Source of the DNA: Xanthomonas sp. SI
Lineage (GTDB): Bacteria > Pseudomonadota > Gammaproteobacteria > Xanthomonadales > Xanthomonadaceae
NCBI RefSeq assembly: GCF_014236855.1
Contig: NZ_CP051261.1
Location: forward strand, 1,178,001-1,242,000
Direction of reading: 5' to 3'
DNA: 64,000 nt
Under the pieces are notes generated by a model. It was given only the letters and a program-made list of their open reading frames with translations. It was not told the origin of the DNA and searched no databases. Positions 16,082 through 23,878 of this stretch are shown here, one piece after another (within the stretch, counting starts at the first letter, position 1; the number at the start of each line of letters is the position of its first letter). Position numbers and translations under genes: made by a program.

Positions 16082-16297
16082 CGGTAGCGCGGCGCCGGTA
16101 GCGTGCACGGCATTTCCGACGCAGGCGCGCTCCCGCGCCAGGTCGCGTCGCTCCGTCCGCCGGCACTCCGCTGTGCGCCGCGCTGCCGGCGCGCCGCCAG
16201 GCCGATGCGCGACCGCGCTTGCGCGATCCGCTCGCCGCAGGCGACCCTGCAACCGCGGCGAAGGTTGGCCGGCTCCCCTCATCGAGAGACAAGCGTC

Positions 16298-17755
16298 ATG
16301 CAGATCCCCACGACGTGGCACGCCGGCATCCAGCGCAACACCGAGTTGCTGCTCGGCTACGCCCAACTGCTGCAGGCGTTCGAAACGCCGTCCGAGCCGC
16401 CGGTCGCGGACGGCGGCGGAGCGGTCGCCGCGATGGTCGCCGCCACGCGCACGGATGGCGCGGCCGCGCAGCGGCACGCGCGGCAGGCGCTGGCGCAGAT
16501 CGAACGCGAAAATCCGCGCTTGTGCGCGGTGACGCGAGCGCTGCCGGCGCGTGCCGAGGCCGATGCGGCGCGCGTGCAGGCGGCGCTGGCCGGCGGCGGC
16601 GATGGCGGTGCGCTGGCCGGAGTGCCGTTCGTGGTCAAGGACCTGTTCGATGTCGCCGGTCTGGCGACCACCGCCGGCGCCGCGTTGCGCGCCGAGCTAC
16701 CGCCGGCCACGCACGATGCGGCGGTGGTGCGGCGCCTGGCCGACGCCGGCGCGGTGTTGGTCGGCACCGCCAACATGGACGAATTCGCCTACGGCTTCGC
16801 CACGGTCAATGCGCATTACGGCACCACGGCCAATCCGCACGATCCGCAGCGCCTGGCCGGCGGGTCCTCGGGCGGCTCGGCGGCGGCGGTGGCGGCGCGC
16901 TGGGTGCCGTTCGCGCTGGGCTCGGACACCAACGGCTCGATCCGCGTGCCGGCGGCGCTGTGCGGCGTGTACGGCCTGCGCCCGAGCCACGGCAGCCTGG
17001 AGATGGACGGCGTGTTCCCGTTCGTCGAGGCCTTCGACGTGGTCGGGCCGTTCGCGACCACGGTCGCCGACCTGCGCGCGGTGTACGCGGCGATGCGCGG
17101 GCGCGAACCGGCGCCGGTGGACACCGCCGCGTTGCGCGTGGCGCGCCTGGGCGGCTGGTTCCAGCGCAACCTCGATCCAGAACTGGAGGCCGGCCTGGCC
17201 GCGCTGCATGCCGCGCTCGGCGGCAATGCGTTGCGCGAACTGCCGCAGGCTGAACGCGCGCGCGCCGCGGCGTTCGTGATGACTGCGGCCGAAGGCGGCT
17301 ACCGTCATCGGCAGGCACTGGCCGCGCACGGCGAGCGCTTCGATCCGGCCACCCGCGAGCGCCTGCTCGCCGGCCTGCAAGTGCCCGCGGCCGCCATCGC
17401 CGATGCGCAGCGGTTCGGCGCGTGGTTCGCCGGCGCGATGCAGCGCCTGTGGGACGAGGTCGATGTACTGCTGGCGCCGGCCACGCCGTGTGCGGCGCCG
17501 CGCATCGATCAGGAGACGATCCAGATCGACGGCAAGGCGGTGTCGGCGCGCGCCAACCTCGGCATCTTCACCCAGCCGCTGGGCCTGGCGCGTTGCCCGG
17601 TGCTGGCCGCCCCGCTGTACAGTCCCGGGCGCCTGCCGCTGGGCGTGCAATTGATCGCCGCGCCGGGGCGCGAGGACCGCCTGTTCGCGCTCGCCGCGCA
17701 ACTGGAACGCGACGGTTTGATCGGCTCCACGCCGCCGTCGCTGGAGCCGCGCTGA
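16298..17755 (+). CDS. hpxY: Amidase with fused AtzG/HpxX-like N-terminus (AtzE/HpxY-like)
   Basis: An amidase-signature enzyme of 485 residues. The Ser-cisSer-Lys triad is visible as Lys114 (VPFVVKDLFDVAG), Ser190 (AGGSSGGSAA) and Ser214 (SDTNGSIRVPAALCG). AtzE and HpxY act on small ureido acids (carboxybiuret; oxalurate route) and normally need a tiny separate partner, AtzG/HpxX (DUF4089). Here the first 35-40 residues (WHAGIQRNTELLLGYAQLLQ, then a Pro-rich EPPV) look like DUF4089 joined to the amidase. No separate small-subunit gene is seen nearby. GAGAGA lies just before the ATG. The stop overlaps the next start (TGATG), coupling it to the HpxW-like gene. Proposed role: step in oxalurate breakdown. 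Confidence 0.82.
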   Translation: MQIPTTWHAGIQRNTELLLGYAQLLQAFETPSEPPVADGGGAVAAMVAATRTDGAAAQRHARQALAQIERENPRLCAVTRALPARAEADAARVQAALAGGGDGGALAGVPFVVKDLFDVAGLATTAGAALRAELPPATHDAAVVRRLADAGAVLVGTANMDEFAYGFATVNAHYGTTANPHDPQRLAGGSSGGSAAAVAARWVPFALGSDTNGSIRVPAALCGVYGLRPSHGSLEMDGVFPFVEAFDVVGPFATTVADLRAVYAAMRGREPAPVDTAALRVARLGGWFQRNLDPELEAGLAALHAALGGNALRELPQAERARAAAFVMTAAEGGYRHRQALAAHGERFDPATRERLLAGLQVPAAAIADAQRFGAWFAGAMQRLWDEVDVLLAPATPCAAPRIDQETIQIDGKAVSARANLGIFTQPLGLARCPVLAAPLYSPGRLPLGVQLIAAPGREDRLFALAAQLERDGLIGSTPPSLEPR

Positions 17756-19335
17756 TGCTGCACACCTTGCGTTCCCGGCGCGGCATGGTGGTCGCGCCGC
17801 ATCACCTGGCCGCGCAGGCCGGGCGCGATGTGCTGCGCGACGGCGGCACCGCGGTGGAGGCGGCGGTGGCGACCGCGGCCTGCCTGGCGGTGGTCTATCC
17901 GCACATGACCGGCATCGGCGGCGACGGCTTCTGGCTGATCGCCGAAGCCGATGGCCGCGTGCATGCGATCGATGCCTGCGGTCGCGCCGCGCAGGCGGCC
18001 ACGCTGCAGCACTACGCCGGACAGGCGGCGATCCCCTGGCGCGGTCCGGGCGCGGCCAACACCGTCGCCGGTACCGTGTCCGGCTGGGCGCTGGCGCTGC
18101 TGCGCAGCGACGCACGGCTGCCTTTGTCGCGCCTGTTCGAGGACGCCGTCCATCACGCCGCGGCAGGCGTGCCGGTCACCCTCGGCGGTGCCGCCATCGC
18201 TGCGGCCAAGGGCGCCGAACTGCGCGAGCAGCCCGGCGCCTATGCGGCGATCTTCGAAGCCGCCGGTCGCCCGTTGCGCGAAGGCGAACTGCTGTGCCAG
18301 CCGCAGCTGGCCGCCACGCTGCAGCGCCTGGCCGCGGCCGGCCTGGAAGATTTCTACCGCGGCGCGCTGGCCGCCGACATCGCCGCCGACCTGCAGGCCC
18401 TGGGCAGTCCGTTGCGTGCAGTCGATCTGGCCGCGCACCGCGCCGAGGCCAGCGTGCCGCTGTCGGTGGCGATCGCCGGTGCGCGCCTGTACAACCATGC
18501 GCCGCCGACCCAGGGCCTGGCCTCGCTGCTGATCCTGGCGCTGTTCGACCGCCTGGCCGCCGACCAGGCCGACGGCTATGCGCATCTGCATGGGCTGATC
18601 GAAGCGACCAAGCAGGCGTTTCTGGTGCGCGATGCGCACGTCGGCGACCCGGCCTGGATGACGCTGGACGCGCAAGCGCTGCTCGACGATGCCGGCGCGC
18701 TCGACGCGATGGCCGCGCGCATCGATCCCGCGCGCGCGCTGCCGTGGCCGCAGCCCTCGCAGGCCGGCGACACCGTGTGGTTCGGCGCGATCGACGGCGC
18801 CGGCCGCGCGGTCAGCTGCATCCAGTCCACCTATTTCGAATTCGGTTCCGGGCTGGTGCTGCCGCGCAGCGGCATCGTCTGGCAGAACCGCGGCTGCAGT
18901 TTCCGCCTCGCCGCCGACGGTTGGAACGCGCTGGCGCCTGGGCGCAAGCCGTTCCACACGCTCAATCCGGCGCTGGCGCGTTTCGACGACGGCCGGCTCA
19001 TGGCCTACGGCACCATGGGCGGTGAAGGCCAGCCGCAGACTCAGGCGGCGCTGTTCAGCCGCTATGCGCGCTTCGGCATGCCGTTGCAGCAGGCGCTCAG
19101 CGCGCCGCGCTGGCTGCTCGGCCGCACCTGGGGCGAGGACAGCACCACGTTGAAACTGGAAGACCGCTTCGATCCGGCGGTGGTTGACGCACTGCGCGCC
19201 GCCGGCCACGCGGTCGAACTGCTGCCGGCCTACAGCGCGGTGATGGGCCATGCCGGCGCGCTGGTGCGCGAGGCCGACGGCACCCTGTGCGGCGCCAGCG
19301 ATCCGCGCAGCGATGGCGCGGTGGCGGGCTGGTAG
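17755..19335 (+). CDS. hpxW: Gamma-glutamyltransferase-family Ntn hydrolase, HpxW-like (oxamate amidohydrolase)
   Basis: A 526-residue member of the GGT family of self-cleaving N-terminal-nucleophile hydrolases. Family features: RGMVVAPHHLAAQAGRDVLR and GGTAVEAAVATAACLAVVYP near the N-terminus, HMTGIGGDGFWLI, and MAYGTMGGEGQPQTQAALF near 418-436. The predicted autocleavage nucleophile is Thr340 in QAGDTVWFGAID, where classical GGTs have a THLSVVD-like run. There is no signal peptide, so it is probably cytoplasmic, unlike periplasmic GGT. In Klebsiella the homologue HpxW hydrolyses oxamate in the hpxWXYZ oxalurate pathway. Adjacency to an HpxY-like amidase and to purine genes supports that assignment over glutathione metabolism. 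Translationally coupled to the amidase. Confidence 0.82.
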   Translation: MLHTLRSRRGMVVAPHHLAAQAGRDVLRDGGTAVEAAVATAACLAVVYPHMTGIGGDGFWLIAEADGRVHAIDACGRAAQAATLQHYAGQAAIPWRGPGAANTVAGTVSGWALALLRSDARLPLSRLFEDAVHHAAAGVPVTLGGAAIAAAKGAELREQPGAYAAIFEAAGRPLREGELLCQPQLAATLQRLAAAGLEDFYRGALAADIAADLQALGSPLRAVDLAAHRAEASVPLSVAIAGARLYNHAPPTQGLASLLILALFDRLAADQADGYAHLHGLIEATKQAFLVRDAHVGDPAWMTLDAQALLDDAGALDAMAARIDPARALPWPQPSQAGDTVWFGAIDGAGRAVSCIQSTYFEFGSGLVLPRSGIVWQNRGCSFRLAADGWNALAPGRKPFHTLNPALARFDDGRLMAYGTMGGEGQPQTQAALFSRYARFGMPLQQALSAPRWLLGRTWGEDSTTLKLEDRFDPAVVDALRAAGHAVELLPAYSAVMGHAGALVREADGTLCGASDPRSDGAVAGW

Positions 19336-19357
19336 CGCTCGCTGCCTGCAGCTTGCG

Positions 19358-19744
19358 ATGGCAATGAACCACGACAGCCAATTCCTCGCGCGTGCCAGAG
19401 CGCTGGTGGATGCGGCGATGCGCGATCCGGAGCGTTGGTCCGCCCATCTTGCGCAGGCCGAGGCGCTGCTCATGGCCGCATCGGCGTCGGCGCCGGACGA
19501 TAGCGCGGTGCTCACCTGCCTGGGCGCGGTGTTGTGCGATCTGGCGAAGTACCGCGAGGCCGCCGAGGCGCTGCAGCGCGCGGTGCGCCTGCGCTCGGAC
19601 GACCGCAACACCTACTTCAATCTCGGCGTCGCGCTGCTCAACAGCGGCAAGCGCCGCCAGGCCATGCAGCGCTTCCGGCAGGCGGCGTCGCGGCGTGCGT
19701 CGGCGGCGACCTGGGAAGCGTATTTCGATCCTCAGGCGCAATGA
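19358..19744 (+). CDS. Small tetratricopeptide-repeat protein
   Basis: A 128-residue, all-helical protein with two TPR motifs: DSAVLTCLGAVLCDLAKYRE (about 48-67) and DRNTYFNLGVALLNSGKRRQ (about 82-101), each followed by A-x-x-x-F/L-x-x-A helices. No signal peptide or membrane helix. TPR proteins mediate protein-protein contacts; the partner is unknown. Starts at 19358 and 19364 (MNHDSQF) are both possible. It lies 22 bp after the hpxW-like gene on the same strand and before a LysR gene, so it is probably co-transcribed, but a role in purine breakdown is not established. Confidence 0.7.
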   Translation: MAMNHDSQFLARARALVDAAMRDPERWSAHLAQAEALLMAASASAPDDSAVLTCLGAVLCDLAKYREAAEALQRAVRLRSDDRNTYFNLGVALLNSGKRRQAMQRFRQAASRRASAATWEAYFDPQAQ

Positions 19745-19883
19745 AGCGCCATGCGCACGATGCAGGCGAAGCACAAGACGAGCGCAGGCGGCGCCAGCGG
19801 CGACGCTTCCGTACCATGGCAGTCGCGCGACGACGCAGCCGCTTCCACGCCGAGCGTCAGGCCCCACAGGAACCGATGCCGCC

Positions 19884-20798
19884 ATGCCGACCTTCTCCCG
19901 CTTCACCCGCTATTTCATGGAAGTGGCGCATTGGCGCAGCATCCGCCGCGCGGCCGAAGCGTTGCACGTGTCGGCGTCGGCGATCGACCGGCAGATCCTC
20001 AAGGCCGAGCAGGAGCTGGGCGTGCAGTTGTTCGAGCGGCTGCCGAGCGGGCTGCGCCTGACCAGCGCCGGCGAGTTGCTGCTGGTCGACGTGCGGCGCT
20101 GGGAGAAGAGCTATCAACGCACGCTGGAGCAGTTCGACGAACTGAAGGGCCTGCGCCGCGGCCATGTCGAGATTGCGATGATCGATGCCTTGAGCGAGGG
20201 CATCGTGGTCGATGCGCTGGCGCAACTGATCGACGAGCATCCGGGTCTGACCTTCGGCCTGCAGACCGAGGATAACCAGAAGGTGGCCGACAAGGTCATC
20301 GCCGCGGAGGTGGATTTCGGCCTGCTGCTGGATCCGGTCAGCGGCATCGACCTGGAGGTGGTCGCCTTCGCCGAGATCCCGCTGGGCATCTGCATGCCGG
20401 TGGGGCATCCGCTCAGCGGCAGGGCCAGCCTGCAGTTGAACGAAGTGCTCGACGACCATCGCCTGCTGCTGCCGGCCGCGCCGCTGATCGTCAACGAACA
20501 CGCCAAGGTGGTGTACCAGCGCCAGCACATCGACACGCGCCGCTGCATCCGCTGCAACGACGTGCGCACGCTGCGCGCGCTGGTGCGGCAGGGCGTGGGC
20601 GTGGGCCTGCTGTCGCAACTGGACGTGCTGGCGGACCTGGCCGAGGGGCGGCTGGCGTTCGTGCCCTTGCGCGAAGGCCTGGCCAAGCCGATGACGCTGT
20701 CGCTGTGCGTGGCCCCGCAGCGGCAGCTGTCCAGAGCCGCGCAGACCATGCTCAAGGCGCTGGCGCCGCGGGTGGAAGCCATCCTGGAACCGCGCTAG
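19884..20798 (+). CDS. LysR-family transcriptional regulator (candidate purine-catabolism regulator)
   Basis: 304 residues: an N-terminal winged helix-turn-helix (about 1-60, FTRYFMEVAHWRSIRRAAEA, HVSASAIDRQILKAEQELGV) followed by a LysR substrate-binding fold (about 90-300). AGGAA lies 12 nt before the ATG at 19884, and MPTFSRFTRYFMEV is a natural N-terminus. It sits between the hpxW/amidase group and the ten-gene purine operon, on the same strand. The 575-bp gap to that operon contains a strong promoter. Control of the purine genes by this protein, in response to an intermediate such as urate or allantoin, is inference from position only. Confidence 0.88.
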   Translation: MPTFSRFTRYFMEVAHWRSIRRAAEALHVSASAIDRQILKAEQELGVQLFERLPSGLRLTSAGELLLVDVRRWEKSYQRTLEQFDELKGLRRGHVEIAMIDALSEGIVVDALAQLIDEHPGLTFGLQTEDNQKVADKVIAAEVDFGLLLDPVSGIDLEVVAFAEIPLGICMPVGHPLSGRASLQLNEVLDDHRLLLPAAPLIVNEHAKVVYQRQHIDTRRCIRCNDVRTLRALVRQGVGVGLLSQLDVLADLAEGRLAFVPLREGLAKPMTLSLCVAPQRQLSRAAQTMLKALAPRVEAILEPR

Positions 20799-20870
20799 CC
20801 GAGCGCCGGCGGCTGCAGCGGTCGGGGTTGGAAAACCCCCTCCCGTAGTCTCACCGCCAGCCCATGACGT

Positions 20871-21010
20871 CCCTGTAGGAGCAGCTTCAGCCGCGACGAA
20901 CGAAGCGCTGCGCTTTCCGGCGGGGCAATGCGTCGGGACTGAAGTCCCTCCCACAGTGCACCAGCCGGCTCGCCGCAAGTCCCTGCAGGAGCGGCTTCAG
21001 CCGCGACAAC
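20871..21010. repeat. GTAG-type REP elements (one full unit plus a partial)
   Basis: GTAGGAGCAGCTTCAGCCGC starts at 20875, the inverse-type GTCGGGACTGAAGTCCCTCC follows near 20930, and a further GCAGGAGCGGCTTCAGCCGC copy starts near 20985. The pieces join through the GTGCACCAG...GGCTCGCCGCAAGT spacer also seen in the arrays at 32.3, 44.2 and 63.3 kb. Such GTAG REPs are known from Xanthomonas and Stenotrophomonas. Confidence 0.85.
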
Positions 21011-21144
21011 GTCCAACCGGCGCCAGTCAAGGCCCCGTCTCGAAAGCGCACGAAGCAGCACGCACAACCTCCTTCGCACGCGAATGAGCACGTAGCCCGC
21101 GTCGGTGTTGCATTTTTTGCACTGCCCGCACGCGAAAACGGTGT

Positions 21145-21173
21145 TTGCCGGCTTTCGGCACGCTTCGTATAGT
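21145..21173 (+). promoter_or_regulatory. Sigma-70-type promoter of the purine-catabolism operon
   Basis: TTGCCG (21145-21150) and TATAGT (21168-21173) are separated by exactly 17 nt, in an AT-rich island. The spacer overlaps a dyad (TGCCG-GCTTT-CGGCA), and an imperfect dyad (GCGAAAAC / GTGTTTGC) lies just upstream at 21132-21148. Either could be the operator of the upstream LysR protein. Transcription would start near 21180, about 190 nt before the first gene. Confidence 0.65.
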
Positions 21174-21372
21174 GCTTTTACCCCGGCAAAGCTGCGTTTC
21201 CTCGGAAATAAGCTTTTGAATTGAAAGAACTTCCTTGGGCGCGCCAGACCCGCGCCACGGCTCGCACCGATCGCCCGTCCCGCTCCGCCCGTCTTCCAAG
21301 CGAACCCAGCCATGCGCGACACCTCGCCACATCCCGACCCCGACGGCGGCCGCACCTGAGCCGGCAGCAGCC

Positions 21373-22629
21373 ATGCTGATGCCGGCCTGCGTTCCTGGCC
21401 AGCGCGCGGTGGCACGCTGCGACGCGCTCGGCGTGGCGCCCTATAGCGACACCGCGGACGGCCTGTTCCGCGGCTGGCTGAGTCCGGCGCATCGCGCCAG
21501 CGTGGCGGCCGTGGCCGCGTGGATGGGCGAGGCCGGCCTGCATCCCCGCATCGATCCGGCCGGCAACCTGCTCGGCCGCTACGAGGGCGTCGCCGCGCAG
21601 GCGCCGGCGCTGCTGATCGGCAGTCACCTGGACAGCGTGCGCGACGCCGGCCGCTACGACGGCCCGCTCGGGATCATGCTCGGCATCGAATGCGTGGCCG
21701 CGCTGCACGCGCAGGGCCGCCGGCTGCCGTTCGCGATCGAGGTGATCGCGTTCGGCGATGAGGAAGGTTCGCGCTTCCCGGCCTCGATGCTGAGCAGCCG
21801 CGCCGTCGCCGGCACGCTGGACCCGGCGGCGCTGCAGGTGACCGACGGCGACGGCGTGACGCTGGCCGATGCGCTGGCCGGCTGGGGGCTGGACATCGCC
21901 CTGCTACCGAGCGCGGCGCGCGCGCCGCACAGCGTGCTGGCCTATCTGGAAGCGCATATCGAACAAGGCCCGGTGCTGGAGGCCGAAGGCCTGGCGCTGG
22001 GCGCGGTCACCGGCATCGCCGCGCAGCGGCGCTACCGCGCGCTGCTGGTCGGCCGCGCCGGCCATGCCGGCACCACGCGCATGGACCTGCGCGCCGATGC
22101 GCTGGCCGCCGCCGCCGAATGCGTGCTGGCGGTGGAACAGGTGGCGCGCGCCGGCAGCGCGGACCTGGTGGCCACGGTCGGGCGCCTGCAGGTCGCGCCG
22201 GGTGCGGTCAACGTGGTGCCGGGGCGGGTCGAGTTCTCGATCGACGTGCGGGCCGGCGACGACGCCGTGCGCGATGCGGCGGCCGCGGCGATCGCGCAGC
22301 GCCTGCACGCCATCGCCGCCGCGCGCGGCGTGCAGTTGGAGCTGCAGTGCGTGCAGGACCTGCCGGCCAGTCCCTGCGACCCGCGCCTGGTCGCCGCGCT
22401 GGACACGGCGATCGCCGCGCAGGGCCTCGCGCCGCGGCGGCTGGTGTCCGGCGCCGGCCACGACGCGATGGTGATGGCCGCGCTGTGCCCGACCGCGATG
22501 CTGTTCCTGCGCTGCGCCGGCGGCGTCAGCCACCACCCTGCCGAACATGTGGATCCCGCCGATGCCGACGTGGCGGTGGCGGCGATGCTGCACTTCATCG
22601 AGTCCCTGGGAGACACCCTTGTCCGTTGA
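21373..22629 (+). CDS. allC: Allantoate amidohydrolase (M20 family)
   Basis: A 418-residue zinc-dependent amidohydrolase of the hydantoinase/carbamoylase-allantoate branch of M20. It should convert allantoate to (S)-ureidoglycine, CO2 and ammonia. Metal- and substrate-site motifs are in order: IGSHLDSVRDAGRYDGPLGI (about 80-99), AFGDEEGSRFP (about 132-142), EAHIEQGPVLE (about 194-204), TTRMDLRADAL (about 234-244), and SGAGHDAMVMAALCPTAMLF near 359-378. The ATG at 21373 begins the first gene of a ten-gene operon. The stop overlaps the next start by 11 nt. Ureidoglycolate or carbamoyl-amino-acid hydrolysis is a less likely alternative given the neighbours. Confidence 0.9.
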   Translation: MLMPACVPGQRAVARCDALGVAPYSDTADGLFRGWLSPAHRASVAAVAAWMGEAGLHPRIDPAGNLLGRYEGVAAQAPALLIGSHLDSVRDAGRYDGPLGIMLGIECVAALHAQGRRLPFAIEVIAFGDEEGSRFPASMLSSRAVAGTLDPAALQVTDGDGVTLADALAGWGLDIALLPSAARAPHSVLAYLEAHIEQGPVLEAEGLALGAVTGIAAQRRYRALLVGRAGHAGTTRMDLRADALAAAAECVLAVEQVARAGSADLVATVGRLQVAPGAVNVVPGRVEFSIDVRAGDDAVRDAAAAAIAQRLHAIAAARGVQLELQCVQDLPASPCDPRLVAALDTAIAAQGLAPRRLVSGAGHDAMVMAALCPTAMLFLRCAGGVSHHPAEHVDPADADVAVAAMLHFIESLGDTLVR

Positions 22630-23878
22630 TCCGCTGCACGCCGACCTGTTCGGCGAAATCGATCCGCCGCAACGCCTGCTGATGGGACCGGGCCCGGTCA
22701 ATGCGCATCCGCGCGTGCTGCGCGCGATGTCCGCCGACCTGCTCGGCCAGTTCGATCCGGAAATGACCGGCTACATGAACCAGGTGATGGCGCTGTACCG
22801 GCCATTGTTCGGGACCGAGAACCGCTGGACCTTCCTGGTCGACGGCACCGCGCGTGCCGGCATCGAGGCGGCGCTGGTGTCGCTGGTGGCGCCGGGCGAT
22901 CGCGTGCTGGTGCTGAACTTCGGCCGCTTCGGGCTGCTGCTGGGCGAGATCCTCGGCCGCATCGGCGCCGTGGTCGAGAGCGTGGATGCGCCGTGGGGCG
23001 AGGTGGTGCCGATGGCGGCGGTGGCCGACGCGATCGAACGCGTCGCGCCGAAGCTGGTCGCCTGCGTGCACGGCGATACCTCGACCACGATGGCGCAGCC
23101 GCTGGACGGCCTGGGTGCGCTGTGCCGCGCCGCCGGCGCGCTGTCCTACGTCGACGCCACCGCGACCATCGGCGGCATGCGCATCGCCAGCGATGCCTGG
23201 GGCGTGGACGTGGTCACCGGCGGCCTGCAGAAGTGCCTGGGCGGGCCGTCCGGCTCGGCGCCGATCACCGTGTCCGCACGCGCCGCCGAGGCGATCTTCG
23301 CGCGCCGCCATGTCGAGCGCGGCATCGTCCGCGACGACATCGCCAACGGCAGCGGCGTGCGCATCGGCTCGAATTATTTCGACCTGGCGATGGTCATGGA
23401 CTACTGGTCGGACAAGCGCCTCAACCACCACACCGAAGCCACCAGCATGCTGTACGCGGCGCGCGAGTGCGCGCGCGTGGCGCTGCAGGAAGGCCTGCCC
23501 GCGCGCTTCGCCCGGCACGCCGCGGCCGGCCGCGCAGTCGCCGCCGGCGTGCGCGCGCTGGGACTGCAGGTGTTCGGCGACGACCGCTACCGCATGGCCA
23601 ACGTCACCGGCGTGGCGATTCCCGCCGGCATCGATGGCGAGGCGGTACGGCGGCGCATGCGCGAGGATTTCGAGATCGAGATCGGCACCGCGTTCGGGCC
23701 GCTGCAGGGCAAGCTGTGGCGGATCGGCGCGATGGGTTACAACGCGATGAAGCACAAGGTGCTGATCACCCTGGGCGCGCTGGAAGCGGTGCTGCGCGCA
23801 GAAGGCTATGCCTGCACGCCGGGCGCCGGGGTGGATGCGGCGCTGGCCGCCTGGCACGCCGACGGAGCGCAGGGATGA
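22619..23878 (+). CDS. pucG: (S)-ureidoglycine-glyoxylate aminotransferase (PucG/HpxJ-like)
   Basis: A PLP-dependent class V aminotransferase of about 419 residues. PucG/HpxJ enzymes transfer the amino group of (S)-ureidoglycine to glyoxylate, giving glycine and oxalurate. Family sequence: RLLMGPGPVNAHPRVLRAMS near the start, VDGTARAGIEAALVSLVAPG near 76, and the PLP lysine in TGGLQKCLGGPSG (Lys205). No ATG or GTG suits the N-terminus. A TTG at 22619, with GGGAGA 6-11 nt upstream, gives LSVDPLHADLFGEI and is the likely start, 11 nt inside the previous gene. Alanine-glyoxylate transaminase is the generic alternative, but the context favours PucG. Its product, oxalurate, explains the hpxW/Y/Z homologues in the locus. 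Confidence 0.88.
   Translation: MSVDPLHADLFGEIDPPQRLLMGPGPVNAHPRVLRAMSADLLGQFDPEMTGYMNQVMALYRPLFGTENRWTFLVDGTARAGIEAALVSLVAPGDRVLVLNFGRFGLLLGEILGRIGAVVESVDAPWGEVVPMAAVADAIERVAPKLVACVHGDTSTTMAQPLDGLGALCRAAGALSYVDATATIGGMRIASDAWGVDVVTGGLQKCLGGPSGSAPITVSARAAEAIFARRHVERGIVRDDIANGSGVRIGSNYFDLAMVMDYWSDKRLNHHTEATSMLYAARECARVALQEGLPARFARHAAAGRAVAAGVRALGLQVFGDDRYRMANVTGVAIPAGIDGEAVRRRMREDFEIEIGTAFGPLQGKLWRIGAMGYNAMKHKVLITLGALEAVLRAEGYACTPGAGVDAALAAWHADGAQG

Larger units (their letters stand above)
20799..21372. other. Intergenic region with REP elements and the purine-operon promoter
   Basis: About 570 bp without a gene. The left part (20870-21015) carries REP palindromes; the right part (21040-21230) is unusually AT-rich for this genome and holds a good sigma-70-like promoter. 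About 200 nt of untranslated leader then precede the allantoate amidohydrolase gene. Confidence 0.75.

Noticed and set aside
17755..19335. Classical periplasmic gamma-glutamyltransferase
   Set aside because: No signal peptide, an altered nucleophile region, and linkage to an HpxY-like amidase and purine genes favour HpxW.
17509..19611. Minus-strand frame of 700 residues opposite the HpxW-like gene
   Set aside because: Shadow frame; the + strand product has GGT-family motifs and tight operon spacing.
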